A DNA stretch of 64,000 nt from Bernardetia sp963719525 (GCA_963719525.1 CAVRCG010000004.1:558001-622000); one strand, 5' to 3'. Positions 52,952 to 62,245 are shown, counted from the stretch's first letter. Notes: generated by a model not told the origin, from the letters alone. Program-made: numbers and translations.

Positions 52952-54340
52952 ATGAAAAAACCTTCTGTTCCACAGGGAATGCGTGATTTTTCGCCAGAAC
53001 AAATGCTCAAACGTCAGTGGCTTTTTGATTCTATAAAAAAAATATTTATAAAATACGGCTTTCTTCCTTTAGAAACTCCAACTATGGAAAACCTAGATTC
53101 TCTAACAGGAAAATATGGAGATGAAGGCGATCAGCTTCTTTTTAGAGTACTCAATTCAGGAGATTTTTTGAAAGATGTACGCAAAAAAGACAGTCAGAAA
53201 AAAGTAGAAGAATTAGACTACAAAGAAATTACAACAAAGCTAAGCAAACGAGGTTTGCGTTACGACTTGACTGTTCCCTTTGCTCGTTATGTCGTTCAGC
53301 ACCAAAACGATATTACATTTCCTTTTCGCAGATTTCAGATTCAACCTGTTTGGCGTGCCGACCGTCCACAAAAAGGGCGTTATCGTGAGTTTTATCAATG
53401 TGATGCCGATGTAGTGGGTTCGGATTCGTTGATTAATGAAGCCGAATTGTTACAACTTGCTGACGAAGTTTTTGAGAAATTAAATTTGAAAGTTACCATC
53501 AAACTCAACAGTAGAAAAATCTTGCAAGGACTTTCAGAAGTAGTCGCTTTTCCAGAAAAAATGACTGACATTACCGTAGCAATTGATAAACTAGATAAAA
53601 TTGGTTGGGAAGGCGTTTCGAAAGAACTCAAAGAAAGACAGCTTTCAGAAGATGCAATCAATAAAATAAATGAATTTGTAGAGTTTATGACTCACAAAAA
53701 CACTACTTTCAATCAAGAAAAATTAGACTATCTAAAATCTTTCTTTAGTGGAAATCCAGCAGGAGAAGCAGGAATAATAGAATTAGAACAAGTACAACAA
53801 TTTTTACAAGGCATTCCGTTTGTCAATAATTTAGAAATTGACCCAACACTTGCACGAGGTTTAGGCTATTATACAGGCTGCATTTACGAGATAAAAGCAG
53901 AACAAGCTGAAATGGGAAGTATTGGTGGAGGTGGTCGCTATGATGACCTTACAGGAATTTTTGGTTTAAAAGGCTATTCTGGTGTAGGAATTTCGTTTGG
54001 AATAGAACGGATTTATGATGTTTTGGAAGAATTGGATTTATTTCCAAAAGAAATTTCAGAATCTACCAAAATTATATTTTTAGCCTTTGATGAATCTGCA
54101 CGGATTTGGAGTTTGCCACTTGTCCGAAGGCTTAGAGATAGAAATATCGCTACTGAAGTTTATACAGAAAACAAAAACCTCAAAAAGCAATTTGATTACG
54201 CCAACAAAAGAAATATTCCTTTTTGTGTAATTGTAGGAGATAATGAAATGAAAACAGGAAAATTAGCTGTTAAAAATATGATTGAAGGTTCGCAGGAACT
54301 CATGTCTATTGATGAACTAATTGAGAAGTTTGCTTTGTAA
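52952..54340 (+). CDS. hisS: Histidyl-tRNA synthetase
   Basis: A 462-residue class II aminoacyl-tRNA synthetase. The class II motif 1 region is QGMRDFSPEQMLKRQWLFD then FLPLETPTMEN. Motif 2 is FRRFQIQPVWRADRPQKGRYREFYQCDADVVG. The HisRS-specific LARGLGYYTGCIYEIKA and GGGGRYDDLTGIFG follow, then motif 3 GVGISFGIERI. The C-terminal anticodon-binding domain spans about 370-462 (FLAFDESARIWSLPLVRRL, then YANKRNIPFCVIVGDNEM). Like other HisS of Bacteroidota it is a little longer than the E. coli enzyme. The gene stands alone under a clear promoter. Confidence 0.97.
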   Translation: MKKPSVPQGMRDFSPEQMLKRQWLFDSIKKIFIKYGFLPLETPTMENLDSLTGKYGDEGDQLLFRVLNSGDFLKDVRKKDSQKKVEELDYKEITTKLSKRGLRYDLTVPFARYVVQHQNDITFPFRRFQIQPVWRADRPQKGRYREFYQCDADVVGSDSLINEAELLQLADEVFEKLNLKVTIKLNSRKILQGLSEVVAFPEKMTDITVAIDKLDKIGWEGVSKELKERQLSEDAINKINEFVEFMTHKNTTFNQEKLDYLKSFFSGNPAGEAGIIELEQVQQFLQGIPFVNNLEIDPTLARGLGYYTGCIYEIKAEQAEMGSIGGGGRYDDLTGIFGLKGYSGVGISFGIERIYDVLEELDLFPKEISESTKIIFLAFDESARIWSLPLVRRLRDRNIATEVYTENKNLKKQFDYANKRNIPFCVIVGDNEMKTGKLAVKNMIEGSQELMSIDELIEKFAL

Positions 54341-54344
54341 AACG

Positions 54345-54527
54345 GCAACGTTTGCTAAGGTCAGATTACCGACCGTTAGCAACGTTAAAAATTACCTATT
54401 AAAAAAGTAGTAATTTGATTTATCAAATTCATTGCTTCCTACCTTAGCAAGCCTTCGGTAATCCGATGGTTAATAACGGTAAGGATCAATTACGACCTGT
54501 CAAAGCAGCGAAGCTAACCGTTAGCTT
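54345..54527. repeat. Repeat cluster downstream of hisS
   Basis: 54345-54386 is the GCAACGTTTGCTAAGG ... CCGTTAGCAACGTT hairpin, as at 35849. 54412-54429 is the AATTTGATTTATCAAATT palindrome. 54511-54527 is AAGCTAACCGTTAGCTT, a palindrome whose GCGAAGCTAACC start recurs inverted at about 60298 (GGTTAGCTTCGC). These fill the 350-bp gap before the terminator at 54616. Confidence 0.65.
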
Positions 54528-54615
54528 GGCGAAGCTAATTACGATTTTAAGTCATTGATTATCAGCTAATTAATACTGTAAAAAGAGTAGTTTATTTAAT
54601 TCATGTTCCTAAGAA

Positions 54616-54653
54616 AAAAAGCCTTCAAAAACATAAATTTTTAAAGGCTTTTT
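54616..54653. terminator. Bidirectional terminator
   Basis: AAAAAGCCTT (54616-54625) pairs with AAGGCTTTTT (54644-54653), with A- and T-runs at the outer ends. It lies between convergent genes. Confidence 0.7.
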
Positions 54654-54689
54654 TCGTTTTGCCATTCCCTACTTCCCATTTCCCAATAT

Positions 54690-56198
54690 CTACCTCACTC
54701 TCAAACGCCTTCCCAATCTCAAATTCGCTCGTGTGCTAATATTATTGAGCTTGCAAATTGAAGCAATCGTAACTCCATACTGGCGACTAATTTTCCAGAG
54801 TGAATCTCCACTTTTTATGGTATGATAAATTACTCTTCTTACGCTGTGCGTTTCGTCTTCATCATCTCCATCGTCTTCGTGTGTGTGTGTACTGTTTACT
54901 CGTGCGCCCAAATGCTTGAAATTGGCAGCCGTTAGCTGAAAATCTTTTAGTTTAATTTCGTTTTTCTCAAAATCAAAAATTGTAGCAGGGTCTATTGAGT
55001 TTCCTTCATAACGCATCTCAAAATGCAAGTGAGGTCCTGTACTTCGCCCTGTACTTCCACCTTTTCCAATCATCTGACCAGCTTTCACATAATCTCCCAC
55101 TTCTACATCCGTTGCGCTAAGGTGTCCATAGACCGTTTCAAGACCATTATTATGCCGTATGACAATATGATTTCCAAAACCTCTACCGTATTTTTTTACT
55201 CTAATTATTCCATCAAAAACAGCATAAATGGGGTCGCCTGTATCCAAATCTAAATCTGTTCCGTGATGCCAACGGTAACGACGATATCCAAAATTTGAAT
55301 TAATCCTGTTACTTGCCATTGGTGGCGACCAAAACTGATTTTGTGCAGAATCATAAAGAGCTATCTGAACGGTATCTCTAAATTTTGAAGCATCAATTCC
55401 ATACGGATTTACCGAATTCGAATCCCAAACTTTATAATATTGGCGCATCGTAATCCAAACACAGTCAATCGCAATTTCTTCTGAAATCAAGACGATATTA
55501 CTCATTTTTACATTGTCATAATTACTCGTATCTTCTCTAAACAAACTTTTACGAGCATTCATACTAATAGCAAGCGTATCTAAAAAAAGCGAAAAACCCC
55601 ACGTTCCACCAAGCGTACTAAGGCGCAACATGGTTGTATCTGAAAGATTGAGAAGGGTAGCATTAGAAGGACGGAAATTTTCTTCCTCATAACTATCTCC
55701 ACCAATAGAAGGCGCATTTTTGTTTACTACATCTGTTTCTTTTCCTGTTTTTGAAGTCAATCCTTTTAAAGAATCTATCTTAACTTGTCCGTTTTCAGAA
55801 GCAGCCATAAACAAAGCCGAATCAATAGGACGTTTCGAAACGCCAAAAGCATCTATCGAATCTATCTTTGCAATAGCTAAAGTCAGTCTAAGAGAATCCG
55901 TTTTTTTACTTTTTTCAGTATCTTCTTTTGCAGCTACTTTTTCCTTATTTTTCTCTTTATCTTTATCTGTTTCTGTATTTATGGGTAAAATTAATAAATT
56001 AGGAATAGTAATGGTTTTGAAATCGCTTTGATTAGTATTGTTTTTTTGTGGATTACTTTGTGCCGTAGCGTTGTTTTTTTGAGCTAAAAAAGTGAATAAA
56101 ATAAAAAATAAACTGATAAACCGTAGTGCTTTATGATGCTTTATAGTAGAATATGCAGTATGATAAAACAAGTTTTTTGAGTAATTATTTAATTTCAT
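54690..56198 (-). CDS. M23 peptidoglycan peptidase with LysM domain
   Basis: A 502-residue secreted protein (hydrophobic N-terminal segment, about 24-40). A low-complexity charged stretch (about 70-105) is followed by a region without motifs and then the LytM/M23 zinc site: YRWHHGTDLDLDTGDPI (His and Asp ligands) and GPHLHFEMRYEG (HxH), at about 330-410. The extreme C terminus is a LysM domain (YHTIKSGDSLWKISRQYGVTIASICKLNN). M23 enzymes cut cross-links in the wall; the LysM directs it there. Convergent with hisS. Confidence 0.9.
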   Translation of the reverse strand: MKLNNYSKNLFYHTAYSTIKHHKALRFISLFFILFTFLAQKNNATAQSNPQKNNTNQSDFKTITIPNLLILPINTETDKDKEKNKEKVAAKEDTEKSKKTDSLRLTLAIAKIDSIDAFGVSKRPIDSALFMAASENGQVKIDSLKGLTSKTGKETDVVNKNAPSIGGDSYEEENFRPSNATLLNLSDTTMLRLSTLGGTWGFSLFLDTLAISMNARKSLFREDTSNYDNVKMSNIVLISEEIAIDCVWITMRQYYKVWDSNSVNPYGIDASKFRDTVQIALYDSAQNQFWSPPMASNRINSNFGYRRYRWHHGTDLDLDTGDPIYAVFDGIIRVKKYGRGFGNHIVIRHNNGLETVYGHLSATDVEVGDYVKAGQMIGKGGSTGRSTGPHLHFEMRYEGNSIDPATIFDFEKNEIKLKDFQLTAANFKHLGARVNSTHTHEDDGDDEDETHSVRRVIYHTIKSGDSLWKISRQYGVTIASICKLNNISTRANLRLGRRLRVR

Positions 56199-56810
56199 GG
56201 GAAGATAATAGAGATGTAAGGCATAAAAATAAACAGCGTTTTGAAACAGAATCAGTTGTAAGGGAAATTCTATTTCACTAAACTTTAATTAGATATGAAA
56301 GAACCTATTGTTCAGTTCAAAATTCAGTTCAAAATTTATATTTATTTGTATGAGTAATTAAACTACTTATTCTTTGATTAATTAAAATCAAAACAATAAG
56401 TCCTTGAGAATATTTTTAGTGAGCAGATGTTACAAATTACAAAGATTTTTGATCTAAAATAATTTAATAATTTTACTGTTTAAAAGCTGTGTTCGAAACT
56501 AAACTTCTAGTTAAATTCTGACTAGATTTCTACACAAAACTTTTCAATGTTTTATTTATTATAAGGGAACTAATCTTTGACTAGATTTCTTATAAATGAT
56601 TGTGCAATTTACAACTATTTTATAAATACTACCAAATATTATAATTCCTTCACTTATTTAATTGTACTTATCTGTTGAAAAATAAGAATAAACAAATATT
56701 AATGAAATGAATTTAATTTTTTTAGACTTTTAAGTTGATTGTATTGAACAAACTTAATTTTTCTTTGTCCTATAAGTAGGTTCGATTATTCAGTTTTACT
56801 CAAAAATCTA
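56199..56810. other. AT-rich intergenic region
   Basis: About 610 bp without a convincing gene. The only repetition I see is GACTAGATTTCT twice (near 56520 and 56579). It is the divergent promoter region of the M23 gene and of the RIC-like gene. Confidence 0.45.
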
Positions 56811-56818
56811 TATTTTTG
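56811..56818 (+). promoter_or_regulatory. -7 box for the RIC-like gene
   Basis: TATTTTTG lies 6 bp before the upstream GTG at 56824 and 48 bp before the ATG at 56866. The box leaves no room for a leader before the GTG, which favours the ATG as the start. Confidence 0.5.
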
Positions 56819-56865
56819 TAGGTGTGGAAAATAGGTTTCTAAATAAATTAAGCAAAAAGAAGTGT

Positions 56866-57672
56866 ATGAGAAATAAAGATAAAAACGAAGGAAAAGATAA
56901 ATTTAATCTTACAACAACTGAAAATATAAGCGATTTGGTTTCCAAAAACTATGTTTGTGCTGCTGTACTTCATTATTTTGGAATAGATTTTTATAATCAT
57001 ACACATCAGACACTAGCTCAAACCTGTGCAGAAAAAGGAATTGATGCAACTATGTTAATAAAGCAGTTGGAAGCAGCAGTTGGTAAAAACAAGGATTTGG
57101 TTTCTATTAAAAGTCAAACTATTTCTCATTATCCTGTCCAGTTAGTGATTGATTATTTAAAGAATGCACACCGTATTTTTATGCGTCGCAGTTTGCCGTA
57201 TATGTCAAAACTGATTTGTGATTGTGATAGTAGTGATTTTGAGAAAAACTATAAGTCAGTAATAGAAGATTTAAAGATTGCTTTTCCATTGTTTGCAGAA
57301 GATTTTATTCATCATATTTTTGAGGAAGAAGACTCGCTCTTCGACTATATTAGCCTTTTAGATACTGCTTTTTATGGAAAAGTACCGATGACGAAAGTTT
57401 TTTATCCCATGCAACACCATTCAATTTCTCGTTTCCTTTGTCAGCACCAGCAAGACGACGACGAGATGAAAGGAATTAGAGAGCTAACAAATAACTATGA
57501 AACAAACAAGAAAACACCACTCCTAATAAAAGTTTTGTATTCAGAATTAGAAGATTTTGAAACAGAATTGAAGATTCATGCAAACATAGAAAACAGAATT
57601 TTGCTTCCAAAGGCTCTCAAATTAGAATTAAAACTAAAACAAAATATAACGGAAAAGAGTAAGTTTAATTAA
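56866..57672 (+). CDS. RIC-type hemerythrin-like protein without the usual Cys-Cys motif
   Basis: A 268-residue protein from the ATG at 56866 (an in-frame GTG at 56824 is possible). Residues about 15-70 are the ScdA-N/DUF542 domain (TTTENISDLVSKNYVCAAVLHYFGIDFY), but the normal GIDFCCGG sequence reads GIDFYNHTHQ. The rest is a four-helix hemerythrin-like domain with histidines and carboxylates at the expected places (DFIHHIFEEEDSLF, MQHHSISRFLCQHQQDD, ELKIHANIENRILLPKAL). RIC proteins repair Fe-S clusters after nitric oxide stress. With the cysteines missing, its repair role is uncertain. The family placement is good. Confidence 0.75.
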   Translation: MRNKDKNEGKDKFNLTTTENISDLVSKNYVCAAVLHYFGIDFYNHTHQTLAQTCAEKGIDATMLIKQLEAAVGKNKDLVSIKSQTISHYPVQLVIDYLKNAHRIFMRRSLPYMSKLICDCDSSDFEKNYKSVIEDLKIAFPLFAEDFIHHIFEEEDSLFDYISLLDTAFYGKVPMTKVFYPMQHHSISRFLCQHQQDDDEMKGIRELTNNYETNKKTPLLIKVLYSELEDFETELKIHANIENRILLPKALKLELKLKQNITEKSKFN

Positions 57673-57836
57673 ATGAGTTGGGACGAGGGAATAATTGAAT
57701 GGAACGAGGGATTAGGGGCGAGTGGCGAGGGAATGAAAATATAAGAACTGTAAAATGTAGAATGGTTTTTCAGTGTAGGGAAATGGCTTGCCTTTTCCTA
57801 ATATGGTATTTTTATTTCAAACGGAAATTCTAGTCT

Positions 57837-57868
57837 TTGTTTGTGTTTTAGCGTAGCGACACCAACAA
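57837..57868. repeat. GTTGGTG/CACCAAC family repeat, copy
   Basis: TTGTTTGTGTTTTAGCG then TAGCGACACCAACAA, matching the copy at 42296 with one base change in the left arm. The rest of the 57673-58021 gap includes a G-rich tract (GGGACGAGGG, GGGGCGAG, GGCGAGGG) that mirrors the C-rich CCCCTCGTCCCTCGCCCC at about 43949. Confidence 0.75.
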
Positions 57869-58021
57869 AACATATACATCTAATCAATAAATATTCCTAA
57901 ATCGCTCATTTTCTGCAATCCTTTAAATAATTTTTACGTAAGTTGTATAATGTTTTGTAATGGGTAAAACGAAATTTTAAGAAAAAAACAAGCCAATAAA
58001 GTCAATTCTATCTTTCACTAA

Positions 58022-59080
58022 ATGGGAAATTTAATCTTACCACCTTCACTCACTCGTGAACTTCCGTATGCTGTTACGGCACAACTCGCCGAACTGCCAC
58101 AGGAAGCGCAACGAGAATTTTTTGAGGAATACAACCGAAATGCACGCACTACTTCGATAGGCTATATTTTGCATACGCTTGTTTTGGGAACACATTATGC
58201 GTACCTCAATCAATGGCTTTTGCAGTTTTTATATTGGTTTACAGTAGGTGGTTTTGGTATTTGGTGGTTTATAGATTTGTTCAGAATTCCGTCGATGATA
58301 GAGTCACATAATAATAAAGTAGCTGACCAAACACTTCGCCATGTACTTGTAAAATACCGTTACGGATTGAGAAATTCTACTACATCAGATTTTATTTCTG
58401 GTTCTAATTCTTTGTCTGGTTCGCTGGCTTCTTCGGCAAAGGGTTCTCGTTTTATGCTCCGAACGCCTTACGACTTGCAGAAAAAAGGAGATGATACAGA
58501 AAATAAAAGTAATTTTGAAAGACGTGGAATTTCGAAAATGCGTCCGATTGCACCTCGTATTTTGGACACTCCAGAAGCTGACCCAATGCGACTAAGTATA
58601 ATAAATATTAAAGCAGGATTTCTGGTAGATTTTGATTTGACAACATGGGAAACCGTGCAAGAATGGCAATACGATTGGGATAATGGAAATAGTGGAAAAG
58701 AATTTCGCTTGATAAACGAAAAGGAAACGCTGCATTTGTATATGCGAAATGAAGGAACTCAATTACATACTATTTTGGGACGAAAAGTAAACATTCATTC
58801 GATTGATAGAGAATTGGAAAACGAAATTCAGACAAATTCTCGTCCTCCATCGGTACTCAATTATCAAGAAATAGATTATTTTAGAGAAAATACAAAAACA
58901 GGTTGGAGGCACGAAATTACTGCCAAAACGAGTGCAAACAAACTCACTATTTGGGAATATTTCAACGAAACAATGACGTTTTTTATGCGTATCGAACAAA
59001 TAGAAAACCAGACTTATAAAGCGACCGTAGGCGAAGTAATTTCTCCGTTTGAGTTTTCGAATGTTTTGCCGAAGGAATAG
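58022..59080 (+). CDS. TM2-domain protein
   Basis: A 352-residue protein. Residues about 40-105 form a two-helix TM2 domain (TTSIGYILHTLVLGTHYAYL, LLQFLYWFTVGGFGIWWFIDLFRI), a fold found in many membrane proteins of Bacteria. The remaining 240 residues form a soluble C-terminal domain of mixed strands (GFLVDFDLTTWETVQEWQYDW, GKEFRLINEKETLHLYMRN) with no motif I recognise; it could be ligand binding. The start is supported by the absence of an upstream ATG. It is followed by a strong inverted repeat. Confidence 0.7.
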   Translation: MGNLILPPSLTRELPYAVTAQLAELPQEAQREFFEEYNRNARTTSIGYILHTLVLGTHYAYLNQWLLQFLYWFTVGGFGIWWFIDLFRIPSMIESHNNKVADQTLRHVLVKYRYGLRNSTTSDFISGSNSLSGSLASSAKGSRFMLRTPYDLQKKGDDTENKSNFERRGISKMRPIAPRILDTPEADPMRLSIINIKAGFLVDFDLTTWETVQEWQYDWDNGNSGKEFRLINEKETLHLYMRNEGTQLHTILGRKVNIHSIDRELENEIQTNSRPPSVLNYQEIDYFRENTKTGWRHEITAKTSANKLTIWEYFNETMTFFMRIEQIENQTYKATVGEVISPFEFSNVLPKE

Positions 59081-59092
59081 TGGTTTTTTATA

Positions 59093-59210
59093 TCGCTCGT
59101 GAGGACACGAACAATGGTAGAATATCTTTCTGGTTTAAAAATTATATTTTATTTGTAAAAATACGATTTGCAAATGAAAAAATAACCGTTGCTCGTGTCC
59201 TCACGAGCGA
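59093..59210. repeat. Long inverted repeat between convergent genes
   Basis: TCGCTCGTGAGGACACGAAC (59093-59112) with AATGGT beyond, and ACCGTTGCTCGTGTCCTCAC (59185-59204) with GAGCGA beyond, are complementary at 24 of 26 positions with a spacer of about 66 bp. It lies 12 bp after the TM2 stop and 15 bp before the next gene end. It can act as a terminator for both, or be a small mobile repeat. Confidence 0.75.
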
Positions 59211-59224
59211 CATAAGAACACAAA

Positions 59225-60283
59225 CTAATTCCCCAAAGCTCTTCCAAAAAGTTGTAGCAGAAGCTCAAAACCTTCATCAAATTTATTTCTTTTCTGCTCA
59301 AAAGATAAATTTCCATTTTCATCTTCCATTATCAAATAAGTAAAAACAAAATCACCATCTCCATTTTGCCAACCGTCTAATTGTCCGAAACGAAGGTCAT
59401 TTATTTGGTAGATTTTAATTCCGTTTTCTGTTCTTGTTTCTACGGTATAATATCCTTGTGGAACTTCCAAAAGTTGTTTTACTTTCTCATTGTCTTTTAT
59501 AGGTTCTAAGAGCTGCCAATTTTTATCAAAGTAATGGTATTTTATTTCCTTACTTCTATCCAAAACAGAATAATATCCACTATAATAACCGTCTTTTGTT
59601 TCAACGATATTATTCCAAAGTAAAATATTGAGTGGTGTAGTTTTGGTATCGTAACGCAGATAATCAATATTCTGTGCTTTTAAGTTTTCCTCAAAAACAG
59701 AATTTACTCGCTGCTGATTAATAATTCCCATCAATAAATAAAAAGACGACATTCCCACACCAAACCAAACCAAAAAAGCACGTTTTTCATTATAAATATT
59801 TCCTTTGAAAACAAGTAAAAATCTAGCCCAAAGCAGTAAAACAAGAAAAGGAATGGTATAGAAAAAATCAACTACAAAAACCGTTTTGAGAGCATAACCG
59901 TGTTCTGAAAAAGGATAGAAAATTTTTGTTCCCCAAGTAGTAAAAATATCTAACCACGAATGGGTAATCATTCCCCAAAAAAACAAATGTGTCCATCTCC
60001 AAAAACTCATTTTTGACAGGAATTTGAGTTTGTATTTTGTCCCTAAAGTAGTAAAAAGCCAGCCTAAAAGTGGAGCGATACTAATAGCAAACAAAATAGA
60101 GTGCATCAAACTTCGATGCCATCTTAGTTCTTGTACAATATCCAAAAACGGATTTGCTAAAACATCTAAATCTGGAATTGTTCCTGCTACTGCTCCCCAA
60201 AGCATAGCTTGATTTCCAATTTTGCGTCCTGCGATAAGTTCGCCAACGGCTGCTCCTAATACAATTTGTGTGAGTGAATCCAT
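59225..60283 (-). CDS. YdjM-like membrane-bound metal-dependent hydrolase (DUF457)
   Basis: A 352-residue membrane protein. The start MDSLTQIVLGAAVGELIAGRKI and GAVAGTIPDLDVL are the characteristic N terminus of the LexA-regulated YdjM family, with MDSLTQ, the conserved GxxxG and PDxD. Further conserved residues are HRSLMHSILFA and HSWLDIFTTWGTKIFYPFS, which give the His/Asp metal site. About five hydrophobic segments lie in residues 1-190. The C-terminal 150 residues are a soluble domain. E. coli YdjM is SOS-induced; here no LexA box is obvious. Confidence 0.85.
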   Translation of the reverse strand: MDSLTQIVLGAAVGELIAGRKIGNQAMLWGAVAGTIPDLDVLANPFLDIVQELRWHRSLMHSILFAISIAPLLGWLFTTLGTKYKLKFLSKMSFWRWTHLFFWGMITHSWLDIFTTWGTKIFYPFSEHGYALKTVFVVDFFYTIPFLVLLLWARFLLVFKGNIYNEKRAFLVWFGVGMSSFYLLMGIINQQRVNSVFEENLKAQNIDYLRYDTKTTPLNILLWNNIVETKDGYYSGYYSVLDRSKEIKYHYFDKNWQLLEPIKDNEKVKQLLEVPQGYYTVETRTENGIKIYQINDLRFGQLDGWQNGDGDFVFTYLIMEDENGNLSFEQKRNKFDEGFELLLQLFGRALGN

Positions 60284-60349
60284 AATGTAGCCGATAGGTT
60301 AGCTTCGCAGAGGGCTAAAGCCGTTCCAAGCTGTCGTAGTATATTTCAG

Positions 60350-61102
60350 TTATTTTATTTCTTGATAATCAAAAGGCTGTAATTTTTGATTTTCTTTTGG
60401 TGTAATTTGATAGCGTTTTTCAATATTACCTGTTTTTGTGTGAATATTGACTTGAAAAATGATAGGTTCTGTAAAATTTTTATCAAATTGTAATCTTCCT
60501 TCTATGTTTACTTTATATTTTTGATTTAAAATTTTAATCTCTGTATTAGGAACTTCAACATATTTACTGACATTATATGTGTAAAATCCTAAAGTAGTAT
60601 CACTAGCATTTAGAACTATAGATTTATTAAATCCGAAATTACAAATGTTACCTATAAATCCGTACTCTTGATTTAGCAAATTATAAGCATTCTGATACAA
60701 ATTAGTTTTATAAGTATCTTTTAAAAATTCATATTTTGTATTTTTGGGATATTTTGATTTGGAATGAATATTTGTTGAAGCACTATCAGTAAGAGAGGAT
60801 TTTAGATTCGTCAAATTTAATTGATTTATTGCATAGAGTTTTTCAATGTGAGAATAGGCACTTCTTATTTTATGATATATTTCTCTATCCCTTTTATTAT
60901 TTCCAAGGTCATTGATATAACTATTTGTTTCTTCTTGCTTGTGTTGATGCAGTTTTTGAGTAATTTCTTGAATTTTTTGGTGCGTAGTTTTGATAGCTTT
61001 TTTCTGTTCAAATTGCATTAAATTATCAGAAGAACGATATACCAAAAACAAAAATAGAATTACCCAAAATGATATTGCGACACCTTTTTTTATCTGTTTC
61101 AT
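60350..61102 (-). CDS. Membrane-anchored coiled-coil protein 1 of a pair
   Basis: A 250-residue protein with one N-terminal hydrophobic anchor (about 8-23: VAISFWVILFLFLVYRSS), a long charged helical part (MQFEQKKAIKTTHQKIQEIT, QKLHQHKQEETNSYIND) and a C-terminal beta-rich end (YKVNIEGRLQFDKNFTEPII). No family is recognised. It starts 4 bp after the stop of the upstream gene, which encodes a protein of the same plan, so they may form a complex. Confidence 0.6.
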   Translation of the reverse strand: MKQIKKGVAISFWVILFLFLVYRSSDNLMQFEQKKAIKTTHQKIQEITQKLHQHKQEETNSYINDLGNNKRDREIYHKIRSAYSHIEKLYAINQLNLTNLKSSLTDSASTNIHSKSKYPKNTKYEFLKDTYKTNLYQNAYNLLNQEYGFIGNICNFGFNKSIVLNASDTTLGFYTYNVSKYVEVPNTEIKILNQKYKVNIEGRLQFDKNFTEPIIFQVNIHTKTGNIEKRYQITPKENQKLQPFDYQEIK

Positions 61103-61106
61103 AGAT

Positions 61107-61970
61107 TTATCTTTTGTATAAAGTTGTATGTATTTCAGAGATTACTTCAATTACCAACTCTTCATTGTTATCTCGAAGAGAAAGAGGAATAATCAAAAAT
61201 CCTTTTTCATCAAAACGAGTTTCCACATTTTTGGGAACAACAATTCTTGTATTTGCTGTATCAAAAGGAACAAATAATGTAAGAAATAATATATTTTTAC
61301 TATCTGGAGTACTGTAGTTATTTTTGCCTTCAGCAATATGAGGCTGTATTGTATAATTGGAAAGAATAGTTTTTACTTTATTTGTAATTGTTTCTTGTCT
61401 TATGAACTTAATGTCGTCAGCACGCATTTTTATTAATTGAGTTTTAAAACGAGCAAGATGGTATTTACTTTCCAAACTATCTCTAGAAAAATAAAGTTGA
61501 TTGAGTTGTGAATTATTTAAACCATCTTCCAAATCAAAATTTTCATATCGTTTTCTAAGAAGTAGATTTATATTTTTAGCTTCCTTTATGTATTTCTCAA
61601 AAATAGAAATAATTGAAATATCTGCTTTTTTAGAAAAATCTATTTTATCAAAATTATTTTCAATTACATTTCTTGTTAGATTATCTAGTTTTCTATCTGT
61701 TTCATATAATTCTAAATAAGATTTCTGCAAAGCAAATTCTGGTAAATAGTCTTCATCATAAAAATCACTCTCATGTTTTTTAAATTCTTTTCTATACGAT
61801 TCAGAAAGTTCATCAGTAAATTTAATCCCTTCCTTAAAAATCATTTTTTCATTTTCTGTATATTTTTCTTTCACAAAATCAGAATACCCAAACCATAGAA
61901 AAGCAATCAGCAAAAGAAAAGCTGGTAAGATAGGATTTAATGGATTTAATAATTTCCGAATATATTTCAT
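61107..61970 (-). CDS. Membrane-anchored coiled-coil protein 2 of a pair
   Basis: A 287-residue protein from the ATG at 61970 (MKYIRKLLNPLNPILPA); an upstream ATG at 61997 adds nine residues but has no support. One anchor segment (about 12-28: NPILPAFLLLIAFLWFGYS), then a long helical region (EKMIFKEGIKFTDELSESYR, LYETDRKLDNLTRNVIENNF) and a C-terminal beta-part (DTANTRIVVPKNVETRFDEK, ELVIEVISEIHTTLYKR). It looks like a sister of the next gene by layout, not clearly by sequence. Function unknown. Confidence 0.6.
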   Translation of the reverse strand: MKYIRKLLNPLNPILPAFLLLIAFLWFGYSDFVKEKYTENEKMIFKEGIKFTDELSESYRKEFKKHESDFYDEDYLPEFALQKSYLELYETDRKLDNLTRNVIENNFDKIDFSKKADISIISIFEKYIKEAKNINLLLRKRYENFDLEDGLNNSQLNQLYFSRDSLESKYHLARFKTQLIKMRADDIKFIRQETITNKVKTILSNYTIQPHIAEGKNNYSTPDSKNILFLTLFVPFDTANTRIVVPKNVETRFDEKGFLIIPLSLRDNNEELVIEVISEIHTTLYKR

Positions 61971-62237
61971 AGATTTTTTGGTAGAGAATAAATTCAAATG
62001 AACACAAATTTTATCATAAAAATTGATAGAATCAAAAAAAAGTAAACTTTATTCTAAATTTAGTAAAAAAATATTCTATCGTAATTGATTTATGTAACAA
62101 TTTATTGATAATGCAGTACTATCAATTAATAAATTATTATTTTGTGAGAATTAGTTTTTGCAGAATACATTTTGAAACGAAATAATTTTACTACTAACTG
62201 ATTATCAACAGGATAGCAATTTATTCAATAATTATTA
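61971..62237. other. AT-rich intergenic region
   Basis: Divergent spacer between the coiled-coil pair and the dehydrogenase gene. No ORF or strong hairpin is seen; it must hold promoters for both directions. Confidence 0.45.
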
Positions 62238-62245
62238 TATTTTTG
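62238..62245 (+). promoter_or_regulatory. -7 box for the amino acid dehydrogenase
   Basis: TATTTTTG fits TAnnTTTG, 100 bp before the ATG at 62345. Confidence 0.45.

Noticed and set aside
59080..59343. 87-codon plus-strand ORF
   Set aside because: It begins inside the TM2 stop, runs through the long inverted repeat and antisense to the next gene, so it is not a real protein.
59225..60283. SOS (LexA) box before the YdjM-like gene
   Set aside because: No recognisable LexA operator was found, so SOS control was not claimed.
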